Assembly (NCBI GenBank): GCA_003696465.1
Contig: RFHG01000413.1
Location: 1 to 23,184, forward strand
Length of the DNA: 23,184 bases
From: Gammaproteobacteria bacterium
GTDB taxonomy: Bacteria > Pseudomonadota > Gammaproteobacteria > J044
Direction of reading: 5' to 3'
The translations under genes and the position numbers were made by a program. The notes beneath the pieces were generated by a model that ran no database searches, was not told the origin of the DNA, and was given only the letters and a program-made list of their open reading frames with translations. Each line of letters opens with the position of its first letter. Position 1 is the first letter of the stretch. This document shows positions 22,980-23,184 of the stretch, piece after piece.

Positions 22980-23184
22980 GGCGTACCTCCAGACCGGCCA
23001 TCCATCGGTCGTAGTCGTTGATGACGATGTTCGAGCGGTTGTCACTCCATTGCACATAGGGATTGACATGCCACCGATACCATCCCGTGTAGTCGATGGC
23101 GGCGCGGGCTTCAAGCAGGGTGTCCTCGCGCCGGGTCAGGAACAGGGGTTCGTCGGCGCGATAGCGGCGTCGCTCGACGCTGGC
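22966..23184 (-). CDS. C-terminus of an outer-membrane barrel, probably Slam-like (DUF560)
   Basis: Only the last 72 codons lie in the window. The frame reads without a stop from the edge to TGA at 22968-22966. The peptide alternates polar and aromatic residues: RREDTLLEARAAIDYTGW, then VNPYVQWSDNRSNIVINDYD, ending GLEVRRDFR. Amphipathic strands, SNI before a Tyr/Asp stretch, and a penultimate Phe fit the end of a transmembrane beta-barrel and recall DUF560 (Slam/type 11 translocons). The family is not proven by 72 residues. Its stop overlaps the FecR-protein start, and it contains that gene's ribosome site, so the two are co-translated. Confidence 0.55.
   Translation of the reverse strand, partial: ASVERRRYRADEPLFLTRREDTLLEARAAIDYTGWYRWHVNPYVQWSDNRSNIVINDYDRWMAGLEVRRDFR

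Overview
This looks like a chromosomal segment of a high-GC, sulfur-oxidising gammaproteobacterium, probably Chromatiales/Ectothiorhodospiraceae-like. The reasons are the order rplU-rpmA-obgE-proB with a divergent ispB, an lptM-lysA pair, a TTG-started rpsT, TypA/BipA, and the first codons of a Tat-exported protein resembling the thiosulfate carrier SoxY. All family calls come from reading motifs; no database search was run.

Layout. 1-99 (-): N-terminus of a SoxY-like protein, cut by the window edge. 100-264: a compact regulatory region with a sigma-54 -24/-12 promoter, a consensus IHF site and upstream TTGC-N5-GCAA palindromes. 265-3596 (-): an NtrC-type response regulator and its membrane histidine kinase. 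3700-5074 (+): lptM and lysA. 5210-6548 (+): a metallophosphoesterase with a leader that can hide its own ribosome binding site, then an unrecognised helical protein. 6615-11603: a surface-glycan module (GT2 glycosyltransferase, small gamma-glutamylcyclotransferase-like protein, ArnT/PMT-like GT-C enzyme, GtrA-like flippase, polytopic membrane protein, BNR sialidase-like protein), with two convergent gene pairs overlapping at their 3' ends. 11680-14350 (-): typA, a rhodanese and rpsT. 14530-17350 (+): a cytochrome c'-like haem protein, rpmE, an exported SNase-family nuclease and a short malic enzyme. 17384-20199 (-): proB, obgE, rpmA, rplU. 20340-21406 (+): ispB and tRNA-Pro(CGG). 21549-23184 (-): a FecR-domain protein with a C-terminal TbpB-like region, downstream of the end of an outer-membrane barrel gene.

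Two parts stand out. The left edge appears to be a complete sigma-54 circuit: kinase, activator, activator sites, IHF bend and -24/-12 promoter, all in under 3.6 kb and directed at a sulfur-oxidation gene. The right edge looks like a type 11 (Slam-like) secretion pair whose cargo is a FecR fusion. The FecR part is far more GC-rich than the C-terminal part, which suggests a composite gene. Most of the rest is housekeeping: translation, lysine and proline synthesis, quinone side chain and central carbon metabolism. No CRISPR array, insertion sequence or prophage gene was seen, and no gap without a gene exceeds 300 bp.
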